A DNA stretch of 11,813 bases from Actinomycetes bacterium (GTDB lineage Bacteria; Actinomycetota; Actinomycetes; Actinomycetales; Cellulomonadaceae): NCBI GenBank assembly GCA_023388235.1, contig JAEWGQ010000110.1:1-11813 (forward strand), in the 5' to 3' direction. The notes under the pieces are model-generated. The model did not search any database and was not told the DNA's origin. It saw only the letters and a list, made by a program, of their open reading frames with translations. This document shows, piece after piece, positions 1 through 7,273 of the stretch; position 1 is the first letter of the stretch, and every line of letters begins with the position of its first letter. A program made the translations under genes and the position numbers.

Positions 1-682
1 TGCGGTAGACGAGCGCCGCGTCGACCTCGCCGAGCTGCACCTTCGTGAGCGTCGCCGTGACGTCCTTCTCGTACGTGTCGGGCGCCGGGGTGAGGCCGGC
101 CGCCGCGAAGGCCTTCTCGGCCGCCGCGCCGCAGGGGACCTCGACCGCGCACAGGGCGATCGTCCGGTCGGGGTCCGCCAGGTCGGCGAGCCCGGTGATC
201 CCGGCGGGGTTGCCGGCGGGCACGGCGATCTCGAGCGTGTTGCGGGCGAACAGGTGCGGCTCGTCGGTCACCTCGGCGGCGTCGGCCATCGTCGACGTGC
301 TGGCGGCGGCGAAGACGTCGGCGGGCGCCCCGGAGACGAGCTGGGTCGCGAGCGTCGACGAGCCGCCGAACGAGAACGTCACGGTGAGGGCCGGGTTCTG
401 CTGCTCGAGCTGCTCGCCGAGGGCGGTGAACGCGTCCTGCAGCGACGCCGCGGCGAACACGACGAGCTCCCCGGTGAGCGGCTCCGCGGTGCTCGCGGCG
501 GACGCGGACCCGCCGGGCCCGGTCGGCGCCGCGTCGGCGGCCCCCGACGCGCACCCCGTCAGGGCGAGCAGCAGCGCGAGGGTGCCGCCGGCGAGGGCGG
601 CGGACGTGCCGGGCGCCGCGGGGCGGCGGCCCACGGGGAGGCGGCTCACGGCACGGCGGCCCACGGGGAGACGGTGGCTCAC
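1..682 (-). CDS. modA: Molybdate ABC transporter substrate-binding lipoprotein ModA (3' end cut off by window)
   Basis: ModA captures molybdate (and usually tungstate) outside the membrane and passes it to the ModBC permease and ATPase. The open frame gives 227 residues before the window edge. A basic N-region of about 28 residues precedes a hydrophobic stretch and a lipobox LTGC with the lipidated Cys at residue 44, so the product should be a membrane-anchored lipoprotein. The mature part shows ModA hallmarks: LVVFAAASLQDAF, then SFGGSSTLATQLVSGAPADVF, then DAALVYR at the edge. The GTG start at 682 overlaps the TGA of the upstream HTH-Mop gene (GTGA), and a full GGAGGT lies 6 bases before it. 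A second in-frame GTG at 649 arises from a local duplication and is less well placed. modB and modC would be expected beyond the left edge. Family assignment is secure. Whether it binds Mo or W cannot be told. Confidence 0.93.
   Translation of the reverse strand, partial: MSHRLPVGRRAVSRLPVGRRPAAPGTSAALAGGTLALLLALTGCASGAADAAPTGPGGSASAASTAEPLTGELVVFAAASLQDAFTALGEQLEQQNPALTVTFSFGGSSTLATQLVSGAPADVFAAASTSTMADAAEVTDEPHLFARNTLEIAVPAGNPAGITGLADLADPDRTIALCAVEVPCGAAAEKAFAAAGLTPAPDTYEKDVTATLTKVQLGEVDAALVYR
620..682 (-). repeat. Tandem duplication of the modA start region (33 + 30 bp)
   Basis: Two adjacent units, 682-650 and 649-620 on the minus strand, both begin GTGAGCC and share TCCCCGTGGGCCGCCG. They differ by a 3-base indel and a few substitutions. 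They encode SHRLPVGRRAV followed by SRLPVGRRPAA, so the repeat doubles the basic N-region of the lipoprotein signal peptide and supplies a second in-frame GTG. Confidence 0.8.
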
Positions 683-1080
683 GGGGCGACCTCCACGACG
701 ACGTTGGTGGCCTTCACGGACGCGACCGCGACGACCCCGGGCTCGAGGCCGAGCTCGTCGGCGGCCTCGCGGCTGATGAGCGACACCAGCCGGTGCGGGC
801 CCGCCTGGATCTCGACCTGGGCCATCACGGTGTCGCGGACGACCCGGGTGACGATGCCCCGCATCCGGTTGCGGGCCGAGACGCCGGACGGGGTGCCGCC
901 GGCGTCCGCGCCCGTGGCGAGCTCTGTCGCGAGCGCCGCGAGGTCGGTGCCCGCGACGGTCCACCGGCCCGATCCCTCGGCGCGGCGCGCGGGCAGCCGC
1001 CCGGCGTCGATCCACCGGCGGACCGTGTCGTCGCTGACGCCCAGCAGCGCGGCTGCCTCGGCGATCCGGAACTCCTGCAC
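679..1080 (-). CDS. HTH plus Mop/TOBE domain protein, probable molybdate-responsive regulator or Mo-binding protein
   Basis: A 133-residue protein of two parts. Residues 3-50 form a MerR/excisionase-type helix-turn-helix (FRIAEAAALLGVSDDTVRRW, then the wing region GRLPARR). Residues 67-131 form a single Mop/TOBE domain (SARNRMRGIV near its start and VKATNVVVEV at its end), a fold that binds molybdate or tungstate oxyanions when assembled into oligomers. The gene shares a GTGA overlap with modA, so it is the first gene of a mop-modA operon and may sense molybdate for transporter or Moco gene control. It is not classical ModE, which has a different winged HTH and a tandem di-Mop region. The start is GTG 1080 with no Shine-Dalgarno; a TAGACT box ends 7 bases before it, indicating a leaderless mRNA. 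The domain call is secure. DNA binding and the regulatory role are inferred. Confidence 0.85.
   Translation of the reverse strand: MQEFRIAEAAALLGVSDDTVRRWIDAGRLPARRAEGSGRWTVAGTDLAALATELATGADAGGTPSGVSARNRMRGIVTRVVRDTVMAQVEIQAGPHRLVSLISREAADELGLEPGVVAVASVKATNVVVEVAP
689..694 (-). promoter_or_regulatory. Ribosome binding site that fixes the modA start
   Basis: GGAGGT on the minus strand lies inside the last codons of the HTH-Mop gene, 6 bases before GTG 682. It favours that start over the duplicated GTG at 649 and indicates coupled translation with the upstream gene. Confidence 0.7.
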
Positions 1081-1081
1081 G

Positions 1082-1103
1082 CGGCGAGTCTAGGACCGGG
1101 ACG
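1082..1103 (-). promoter_or_regulatory. Promoter of the mop-modA operon, with a 22-bp block shared with the 6777 gene
   Basis: On the minus strand the block reads CGTCCCGGTCC, then the -10-like TAGACT (1092-1087), then CGCCG, with the GTG start at 1080. The box lies at -12 to -7 relative to the start codon, which places +1 on or next to GTG. I see no convincing -35. The same 22 bases occur exactly at 6706-6727 on the plus strand. Confidence 0.6.
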
Positions 1104-1185
1104 CCGCACCTGCGGGGCCGGAGGTCCCAGGAGCACGCACGCGCGGCGGGCGCCCGCGGGACCGCGCCGCAGATGCGCCGGCGGT

Positions 1186-1205
1186 CCCGGGACGGGGGTC
1201 CCGGG
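1186..1205. promoter_or_regulatory. Inverted repeat upstream of moaE, possible operator
   Basis: CCCGGGAC and GTCCCGGG form perfect 8-bp arms around GGGG. The same bases can be read as two direct GGTCCCGGG copies 14 bp apart (1183-1191 and 1197-1205), and a related GGTCCCAGG lies at 1123-1131. The element covers about -42 to -23 of moaE, where a regulator could block or assist RNA polymerase. In DNA this rich in G and C, short palindromes of this kind also arise by chance. Confidence 0.35.
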
Positions 1206-1215
1206 GCGGCCGACC

Positions 1216-1221
1216 TACGCT
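1216..1221 (+). promoter_or_regulatory. moaE -10 element (leaderless layout)
   Basis: TACGCT is followed by six bases (GGGCAG) and then ATG 1228, so the box sits at -12 to -7 of the start codon. No Shine-Dalgarno is present. It supports the long form of MoaE starting at 1228. Confidence 0.55.
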
Positions 1222-1227
1222 GGGCAG

Positions 1228-1743
1228 ATGGCCGCTCCCCGCCCCGACGCCACCGCCGCGCACCCCGCGCTCTCCGGAGCCCCCGCCCCCGAGCGGGACA
1301 GCAGCCGCGTCGCGCCCGCCGCGCGCTCCGTGGTCCGCGCGGAGGTCACCCGCGACCCGGTGGACCCCGCCGACCTCGCGCTCGAGGTGGGCCGCGCCAC
1401 CGCCGGCGCGGTCGTGACGTTCTCCGGCGTGGTCCGGGACCACGACCTCGGGCGCACCGTGACCGGCATCGAGTACGTGGCGCACCCGTCGGCCCCGGAC
1501 GTCATGGCCGCGGTGGTCGCCGACGTCGCCGCCCGCTCGGACGTGGACGCCGTCGCCGCCGTGCACCGCATCGGCGACCTCGGCATCGGGGACTGCGCGC
1601 TCGCCGTGGCCGTCGCCGCCGCGCACCGGGCGGAGGCGTTCGAGGCCGCCGCGGCGCTGGTCGACGAGGTCAAGCACCGGCTGCCCGTGTGGAAGCGGCA
1701 GGAGTTCCCCGACGGCACCGACGAGTGGGTCGCCTGCCCCTGA
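1228..1743 (+). CDS. moaE: Molybdopterin synthase catalytic (large) subunit MoaE
   Basis: MoaE combines with thiocarboxylated MoaD to convert cyclic pyranopterin monophosphate into molybdopterin in the cytosol. The 171-residue product has an Ala/Pro-rich N-terminal extension of about 35 residues not typical of the roughly 150-residue family. Core motifs follow: TFSGVVRDH (64-72), YVAHPSAPDV (83-92), HRIGDLGIGD (113-122) and the active-site segment VKHRLPVWKRQ with K149 and K156, spaced exactly as the two catalytic lysines of E. coli MoaE (119 and 126). The start at ATG 1228 is preferred because TACGCT lies 6 bases upstream. If this is wrong, GTG codons near 1330 could give a shorter protein. 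It is transcribed alone, divergent from mop-modA and converging on moaD, its partner subunit, 25 bp away. Confidence 0.93.
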   Translation: MAAPRPDATAAHPALSGAPAPERDSSRVAPAARSVVRAEVTRDPVDPADLALEVGRATAGAVVTFSGVVRDHDLGRTVTGIEYVAHPSAPDVMAAVVADVAARSDVDAVAAVHRIGDLGIGDCALAVAVAAAHRAEAFEAAAALVDEVKHRLPVWKRQEFPDGTDEWVACP

Positions 1744-1758
1744 CCGCGGGCACCGCGG
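1744..1758. terminator. Weak stem-loop between convergent moaE and moaD
   Basis: CCGCGG, GCA, CCGCGG begins directly after the moaE stop and can form a 6-bp stem with a 3-base loop in the 25-bp gap before the moaD stop. There is no T-tract. A bidirectional terminator is possible but poorly supported. Confidence 0.25.
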
Positions 1759-1768
1759 GCCCGGTGGC

Positions 1769-2029
1769 TCAGCCGCCGGCGAAGGGCGGCAGCAGGTCGA
1801 CGGTGACGTCGCCGGTCAGCACCCGGCTCCGGTCGGCGTCCGGCACCCCGTCCACCAGCACGCTGCACGCCGCGGCCACGCGGGTCAGGTCGGCCCCGTG
1901 CCGCGTGCACGCGTCGGCGACCACCGTGGCCGTCGTGCTCCCGGCCGGCACGGTCACGGGCTCCTCGTCGCGGCCCGCCGCGGCGCTCGCCCCGGCGTAG
2001 TAGCGCAGCCGCACGCTGACGTCGGTCAT
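1769..2029 (-). CDS. moaD: Molybdopterin synthase sulfur-carrier subunit MoaD
   Basis: An 86-residue ubiquitin-like sulfur carrier. It opens with the beta-strand VSVRLRYYAG, contains CSVLVDGVPD and DVTVDLLPPFAGG, and ends in the Gly-Gly tail that is adenylated and turned into a thiocarboxylate. It then donates sulfur inside the MoaD-MoaE synthase. It follows moaA with one base between the moaA TGA and its ATG. GGAGG at 2039-2035, within the moaA end, serves as its ribosome binding site, so translation is probably coupled. The enzyme expected to activate the tail is the MoeZ-type protein at 5465-6634. It could in principle be another MoaD/ThiS-family carrier, but the moaA linkage makes MoaD the best call. 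Confidence 0.9.
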   Translation of the reverse strand: MTDVSVRLRYYAGASAAAGRDEEPVTVPAGSTTATVVADACTRHGADLTRVAAACSVLVDGVPDADRSRVLTGDVTVDLLPPFAGG

Positions 2030-2030
2030 G

Positions 2031-3080
2031 TCATCCTCCGATGGCGCTCATGGGGCGCTCCGGCTGCCGGAACCCCGTCTCGCTGATGCCGTGCCCGGGG
2101 CCCTTGCGCAGCATCGCCGCCGCCCAGGCCGCCGCGAGCTCCGCGTCGTCCGCCCCCGCGCGCAGCATGCCGCGCAGGTCGGTCTCGTGCCGGGCGAACA
2201 GGCAGTCGCGCATCTGGCCGTCGGCCGTCAGGCGCACCCGGTCGCAGTCCCCGCAGAACGGGCGGGTCACCGACGCGATGACCCCGACGACCCCGTCGCC
2301 GTCCGGGTCCGCCCCGTCGACCGCCCAGAGCTGCGCCGGGTCGGCGCCCCGGCGCGAGGAGTCCACCGGCGCCAGGTCGAACGCCGTGCGCAGCGACGCG
2401 AGGATCTCGTCCGCCCGGATCATCTGCGCGGGGTCCCACGCGTCGTGCGGGCCGAGCGGCATCTGCTCGATGAACCGCAGCCGGTAGCCCTCCGCGAGCG
2501 CCCACCGCAGCAGCGGCACCGCCTCGTCGTCGTTCACGCCCCGCACCAGCACGGTGTTCACCTTCACCGGGGTGAGCCCGGCGTCCCGCGCGGCGGCCAG
2601 CCCGGCCAGCACGTCGGGCAGCCGGTCGCGCCGCGTGATCCGCGCGTAGCGGTCGCGGCGCAGGGAGTCGAGGGAGACGTTCACCCGGCCCAGCCCGGCG
2701 TCCGCCAGCCCGCGGGCCCGGCGGGCGAGGCCCAGGGCGTTGGTGGTCAGCGACGTCTCGGGCGCGGTGCCGTCGGCGCGGCGCAGCGCGGTGGTCGCGG
2801 CGACGATCCGCTCCAGGCCGCGCCGCAGCAGGGGCTCGCCGCCGGTGAACCGGACCTCGTGCACCCCCAGCCGCTCGACCGCGACGGTGACCAGGCGCAC
2901 GACCTCGTCGTCGGTCAGCACGTCCTCGCCCGGCAGCCAGGGCAGGCCGTCCGCGGGCATGCAGTACGTGCACCGCAGGTTGCACCGGTCCGTCAGCGAC
3001 ACGCGCAGGTCCCGCGCGACGCGTCCGAACCGGTCCTCCAGCGCACCCGCCCCCGGGGCCGCGTCACCGGCACTCGTCAT
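2031..3080 (-). CDS. moaA: GTP 3',8-cyclase MoaA (radical SAM)
   Basis: MoaA starts molybdopterin synthesis by converting GTP to 3',8-cyclo-7,8-dihydro-GTP, which MoaC processes further. The 349-residue protein has the radical SAM cluster CNLRCTYC (C33, C37, C40), the GGEPLLR motif near the SAM site, and the second C-terminal cluster CGDC plus a third Cys (C276, C279, C293, with 13 residues between the last two). It ends in AIGG, the double-glycine tail needed for MoaA activity. All catalytic features are present. The ATG at 3080 has no Shine-Dalgarno, but TAGCCT lies 7 bases upstream, again a leaderless pattern. It forms an operon with moaD and is divergent from moeA across an 85-bp gap. Confidence 0.97.
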   Translation of the reverse strand: MTSAGDAAPGAGALEDRFGRVARDLRVSLTDRCNLRCTYCMPADGLPWLPGEDVLTDDEVVRLVTVAVERLGVHEVRFTGGEPLLRRGLERIVAATTALRRADGTAPETSLTTNALGLARRARGLADAGLGRVNVSLDSLRRDRYARITRRDRLPDVLAGLAAARDAGLTPVKVNTVLVRGVNDDEAVPLLRWALAEGYRLRFIEQMPLGPHDAWDPAQMIRADEILASLRTAFDLAPVDSSRRGADPAQLWAVDGADPDGDGVVGVIASVTRPFCGDCDRVRLTADGQMRDCLFARHETDLRGMLRAGADDAELAAAWAAAMLRKGPGHGISETGFRQPERPMSAIGG

Positions 3081-3087
3081 GCCGACC

Positions 3088-3093
3088 AGGCTA
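3088..3093 (-). promoter_or_regulatory. moaA-moaD -10 element (leaderless layout)
   Basis: TAGCCT on the minus strand is followed by GGTCGGC and ATG 3080, placing the box at -13 to -8. Farther upstream, at 3130-3122 on the same strand, is CGGTCCTAG, the core of the block found at the mop and 6777 promoters. Confidence 0.5.
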
Positions 3094-3153
3094 CGCAGCC
3101 GTCTCCGGCGCCCTCCATGACCTAGGACCGACGGGCGGGACGTTCGTCCGGGT

Positions 3154-3159
3154 TACCGT
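3154..3159 (+). promoter_or_regulatory. moeA-moaC-mog -10 element (leaderless layout)
   Basis: TACCGT is followed by CAGCCG and GTG 3166, the same 6-base spacing as at mop and moaE, with no Shine-Dalgarno. An imperfect palindrome, GGACG-TT-CGTCC (3138-3149), lies immediately upstream and could affect promoter use. Confidence 0.55.
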
Positions 3160-3165
3160 CAGCCG

Positions 3166-4407
3166 GTGACCCGCAGCCTGCCCGTCGTCGCCCGCACCGT
3201 CGAGGAGCACCGCGCCGCCGTGCTGTCCGGCGCGGTGGCCGGCCCGCCCGAGGAGCGCGCCGTCCCGGACGCCCTGGACCTCGTGCTCGCCGAGGACGTG
3301 GCGTCCGCCGTGGACCTGCCGGCCTTCGACAACTCCGCGATGGACGGGTACGCCCTGCACGCGGACGACCTCGCGGGCGGCGGTCCGCTCGACCTGCCCG
3401 TGGTGGACGACGTGCCCGCGGGCGGCGTCCCGCGGCGCCCGGTCGCGCCCGGGACCGCGGTCCGCGTGATGACCGGCGCCCCCGTCCCCGACGGCACCGG
3501 CGCGGTGGTCCCGGTCGAGCAGACCGACGCCGGCACGCAGCGGGTCCGCGTGGACGCGCTGCCCCGCGCCGCCGCCCACATCCGGCGCCGCGGCGAGGAC
3601 GTCCGCGCCGGGGCCGTGGTGCTGGACGCCGGCACCGTCGTCACCCCCGCCGTCGTCGGCCTGCTGTCCGGCGTGGGCCGCGCGTCCGTGCGGGTGCACC
3701 GCCCGCCGCGCGTCGTCGTGCTGTCCACCGGTGCCGAGCTCGTCCCTGCCGGCCTGCCGCTCGGGCCCGCGCAGATCCACGACGCGAACGGCCCGATGCT
3801 GGCCGCCGCCGTGCGCCGCGCCGGGGGCGTGCCGGTCACCGCGCCGGTCGTCGCCGACCGCCCGGGCGCGCTGCTCGCCGCCCTGGAGCCGCACCTGGCC
3901 GGCGGCGCCGACCTGGTGCTCACCTCCGCGGGGGTCAGCGAGGGCGCCTACGACGTCGTCAAGGCGGACCTCGCCGACGCCGGCGTGACGTTCGCGCGGG
4001 TCGCGATGCAGCCGGGCAAGCCGCAGGGCTTCGGCCGGGTCGGCGCACGCGGCGTGCCGGTGGTCACCCTGCCCGGCAACCCGGCGAGCGCGTTCGTGTC
4101 GTTCCACGTGTTCGTGCGGCCGCTGATCCGCCGGCTGCTCGGCCTGCCCGACGGCCCCGGGCCCGTCGTGCGCGCGACGCTCGCCGCGCCCCTGACCTCG
4201 CCCGCCGGGCGGCGGCAGCTGCTGCGCGCGCGGCTCGACCCGGCCGCCGGGACCGCGCCCGTCGCGCGGCTCGTCGGCGGACCCGGCTCCCACCTGCTCG
4301 GCGCCCTCGCCCTGTCCGACTGCCTGGTCGTCGTCCCCGAGGACGTCACCGCCCTGCCGGCCGGTGCCGGCGTCGACGTGCTGCTCACCGAAGGAGACCC
4401 CCGATGA
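3166..4407 (+). CDS. moeA: Molybdopterin molybdotransferase MoeA
   Basis: MoeA inserts molybdate into adenylated molybdopterin to give Moco, in the cytosol. At 413 residues it matches the usual family length. Visible motifs in order: FDNSAMDGYA near the start of the core, GTAVRVMTGAPVPDGTGAVV, IRRRGEDV, VLSTGAELV, IHDANGPML, then the MPT-binding domain LTSAGVSEGAYDVVK, VAMQPGKPQGFG and LPGNPASAFVSFHVFVRP, followed by the C-terminal beta domain. One small oddity is SAGVS where the family usually has SGGVS. The GTG 3166 start follows the TACCGT box by 6 bases. The gene heads an operon with moaC, whose ATG overlaps the moeA stop as ATGA, and mog, so expression of the late and early pathway steps is coupled. 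Confidence 0.96.
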   Translation: MTRSLPVVARTVEEHRAAVLSGAVAGPPEERAVPDALDLVLAEDVASAVDLPAFDNSAMDGYALHADDLAGGGPLDLPVVDDVPAGGVPRRPVAPGTAVRVMTGAPVPDGTGAVVPVEQTDAGTQRVRVDALPRAAAHIRRRGEDVRAGAVVLDAGTVVTPAVVGLLSGVGRASVRVHRPPRVVVLSTGAELVPAGLPLGPAQIHDANGPMLAAAVRRAGGVPVTAPVVADRPGALLAALEPHLAGGADLVLTSAGVSEGAYDVVKADLADAGVTFARVAMQPGKPQGFGRVGARGVPVVTLPGNPASAFVSFHVFVRPLIRRLLGLPDGPGPVVRATLAAPLTSPAGRRQLLRARLDPAAGTAPVARLVGGPGSHLLGALALSDCLVVVPEDVTALPAGAGVDVLLTEGDPR

Positions 4408-4880
4408 CCCAGGACCACCTCACGCACGTGGACGCCCGCGGCGCCGCCCGCATGGTCGACGTCAGCGCCAAGGAGGTCACCGTCCGCACGGCGACCGCCA
4501 CCGGCACCGTCGTCACCACCGAGCAGGTCGTCGGCCTGCTGCGCGGCGAGGGCGTCCCGAAGGGCGACGCGCTCGCGGTCGCGCGGATCGCCGGCATCCA
4601 GGCCGCCAAGCGCACGCCCGACCTCGTGCCGCTGTGCCACCCCGTCGCCATCCACGGCGTCACCGTCGACCTCGAGGTCCTGGACTCCGGGGTCGCGATC
4701 ACGGCCACCGTCCGCACCGCCGACCGCACCGGCGTCGAGATGGAGGCGCTGACCTGCGTCGCCGCCGCCGGCCTCGCGCTGGTCGACATGGTCAAGGCCG
4801 TCGACCGGGGCGCGACCATCACGGACGTGCGCGTCGAGGCGAAGTCCGGCGGCCGCAGCGGGACCTGGCGCCGTGCCTGA
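4404..4880 (+). CDS. moaC: Cyclic pyranopterin monophosphate synthase MoaC
   Basis: MoaC rearranges the MoaA product to cyclic pyranopterin monophosphate. The 158-residue protein keeps all signature segments: MVDVSAKEVTVRTATATG (17-34), K53 in PKGD, ARIAGIQAAKRTPDLVPLCHPV with H79, GVEMEALT (E112, E114), and DMVKAVDRG with D128 and K131, which fall at the same numbers as the catalytic pair of E. coli MoaC, then AKSGGRSGTW. Translation starts at ATG 4404, overlapping the moeA TGA, with AAGGAG (4391-4396) 7 bases upstream. Its last 8 bases overlap the start of mog. Confidence 0.97.
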   Translation: MTQDHLTHVDARGAARMVDVSAKEVTVRTATATGTVVTTEQVVGLLRGEGVPKGDALAVARIAGIQAAKRTPDLVPLCHPVAIHGVTVDLEVLDSGVAITATVRTADRTGVEMEALTCVAAAGLALVDMVKAVDRGATITDVRVEAKSGGRSGTWRRA

Positions 4881-5403
4881 CGTGCCGGCGGTCGGCGCGG
4901 TCGCGGGCGACGGCGCGGCCGGGTCACCGGCCCCGCGGGCGTGCGTGATCACGGTGTCCACCCGCGCCGCCGCCGGGGTCTACGCCGACCGGTCCGGCCC
5001 CGCGCTCGCGGCCGCCGTCGCGGCGCTCGGGTTCGCCGTCGACGGTCCCGTCGTCGTCCCGGACGGGGACCCGGTCGGGGAGGCGCTGCGGTCCGCGCTG
5101 GCGGAGGGGTACGCCCTGGTCGTCACCACCGGCGGCACGGGCCTCGCGCCGGGCGACGACACCCCCGAGCAGACGGCCGCGCTGATCGACCGCGACCTGC
5201 CGGGCGTCCCGGAGGCGGTGCGCGCCGCCGGGGTCGCCGCGGGCGTGCCGTCGGCGATGCTCAGCCGCGGCCGCGCCGGGCTGGCCGGGCGGACCGTCGT
5301 GGTGAACCTGCCGGGCTCGGTGCGGGCCGTCGAGCAGGCGGTGGCCGCCGTCGGCGCGGCCCTGCGGCACGCGGTGGACCAGGTGGCCGGCGCCGACCAC
5401 TGA
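4873..5403 (+). CDS. mog: Molybdopterin adenylyltransferase, MogA/MoaB family
   Basis: This family adenylylates molybdopterin before MoeA inserts metal. The 176-residue protein starts with a loose Ala/Pro-rich segment of about 20 residues, then CVITVSTRAAAGVYADRSGP, the hallmark VVTTGGTGLAPGDDTPEQT, a segment carrying PSAMLSRGRAGL, and VVNLPGS near the end. The TGGTG and NLPGS loops bind the pterin. It overlaps the end of moaC by 8 bases if GTG 4873 is used. A second in-frame GTG at 4882 would start just after the moaC stop, and neither has a strong ribosome binding site, so the exact start is uncertain. Whether to name it MogA or MoaB cannot be settled by eye. Confidence 0.92.
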   Translation: MPDVPAVGAVAGDGAAGSPAPRACVITVSTRAAAGVYADRSGPALAAAVAALGFAVDGPVVVPDGDPVGEALRSALAEGYALVVTTGGTGLAPGDDTPEQTAALIDRDLPGVPEAVRAAGVAAGVPSAMLSRGRAGLAGRTVVVNLPGSVRAVEQAVAAVGAALRHAVDQVAGADH

Positions 5404-5464
5404 ACCGGGCCGCCCGCCGCGCCCCGGTGCGCGAGTGGTGCGAGGACGTCCCCGGCCCGGGTGC

Positions 5465-6634
<1,170 letters not shown>

Positions 6635-6668
6635 CGCGGGTCCGGGGGTCGTGCGGTCGGGGTCTCCG

Positions 6669-6674
6669 ACGCTA
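6669..6674 (-). promoter_or_regulatory. Candidate moeZ -10 element
   Basis: TAGCGT on the minus strand lies 34 bases before ATG 6634, predicting a leader of about 27 bases. Unlike the other Moco promoters here it is not in leaderless position. No -35 is obvious. Confidence 0.4.
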
Positions 6675-6705
6675 CCCGCGCCCCGGGTGCCCCGCCGGGG
6701 GCGGA

Positions 6706-6727
6706 CGTCCCGGTCCTAGACTCGCCG
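6706..6727 (+). promoter_or_regulatory. Promoter of the 6777 gene, exact copy of the mop-modA promoter block
   Basis: CGTCCCGGTCC, TAGACT (6717-6722) and CGCCG match all 22 bases of the minus-strand block at 1103-1082. Here the start codon is about 55 bases downstream with its own Shine-Dalgarno, so this transcript should carry a leader of about 48 bases. That leader begins with a perfect 14-bp palindrome (6734-6747, CCGCCGGCCGGCGG). Confidence 0.55.
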
Positions 6728-6776
6728 GACCGCCCGCCGGCCGGCGGAGCACCCGCCGAGCCCCCGGAGGAGCCGC

Positions 6777-7253
6777 ATGAGCACCGACCCGCAGGACGCC
6801 CCCACGCTGCCCGAGGGGTGGCGGCTGATCCCGCCGGAGGCCCTCGGCACGCCGGGGATCGCGTTCGCCGCGGCGCACGAGGTCCCGGACGCGGGGTTCA
6901 CCGCGAACGTCACCGTGGGCGTGCAGCGGTCGGCGGACCCGGGGCTGGTGCGCGCGCTCGGGGCGGAGGCGCTCCGGGCGATCGAGGCGACCGAGCAGGA
7001 CGTCGCCGTGCACCGGCAGGAGGTGCGCGGGGAGTCGGCGGTCGCGCAGGAGGTGCACTTCACGACGACGGTCGACGGCGCCCCGGTGCCGATGACGCAG
7101 GTGCAGGAGTTCGTCGCGGTGCCCGCCGCGGACGGGGGACCGGCGACGGTGTGGACGGTGTCCGCGACCGCGACCCGGGCGCAGGCGGTCGCGCTCGCCG
7201 AGGGGCTGACGTCGCTGCTGGACGCGCTGCGCGCGGAGATCGCCGGCTCCTGA
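6777..7253 (+). CDS. Small protein of unknown function, possibly of the PsbP/Mog1-like (LpqN, DUF1795) fold
   Basis: The product is 158 residues, acidic, with no signal peptide, lipobox or membrane segment, so it is probably cytosolic. Recognisable only as a pattern: PEGWRLIPP near the start, AGFTANVTVGV in the first third, an alternating strand region (HRQEVRGESAVAQEVHF), QVQEFVAVPA, then VWTVSATATRAQAVALAEGL and a terminal helix. The order of strands and the FTANV/TATRAQ signatures resemble the LpqN-like or DUF1795 alpha/beta sandwich of actinobacteria, but this is a weak fold-level impression with no catalytic residues to test it. GGAGG (6766-6770) lies 6 bases before ATG 6777. It is a single-gene unit between moeZ (divergent) and ino1 (convergent). 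Its promoter block equals that of mop-modA, which hints at shared control with molybdate uptake. Confidence 0.75.
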   Translation: MSTDPQDAPTLPEGWRLIPPEALGTPGIAFAAAHEVPDAGFTANVTVGVQRSADPGLVRALGAEALRAIEATEQDVAVHRQEVRGESAVAQEVHFTTTVDGAPVPMTQVQEFVAVPAADGGPATVWTVSATATRAQAVALAEGLTSLLDALRAEIAGS

Positions 7254-7273
7254 CGCCGGGCGGGCCGTGCGCG

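Noticed and set aside
3077..3118. A 13-codon upstream ORF (minus strand, ATG 3118) whose TGA overlaps the moaA ATG
   Set aside because: It has no ribosome binding site and would be absent from the leaderless moaA transcript predicted from TAGCCT. Kept only as a curiosity.
5404..5464. Possible terminator in the mog/moeZ convergent gap (ACCGGG pairing with CCCGGT)
   Set aside because: Only about 6 bp of stem with a long loop and no T-tract, which is not distinguishable from background at this G+C.
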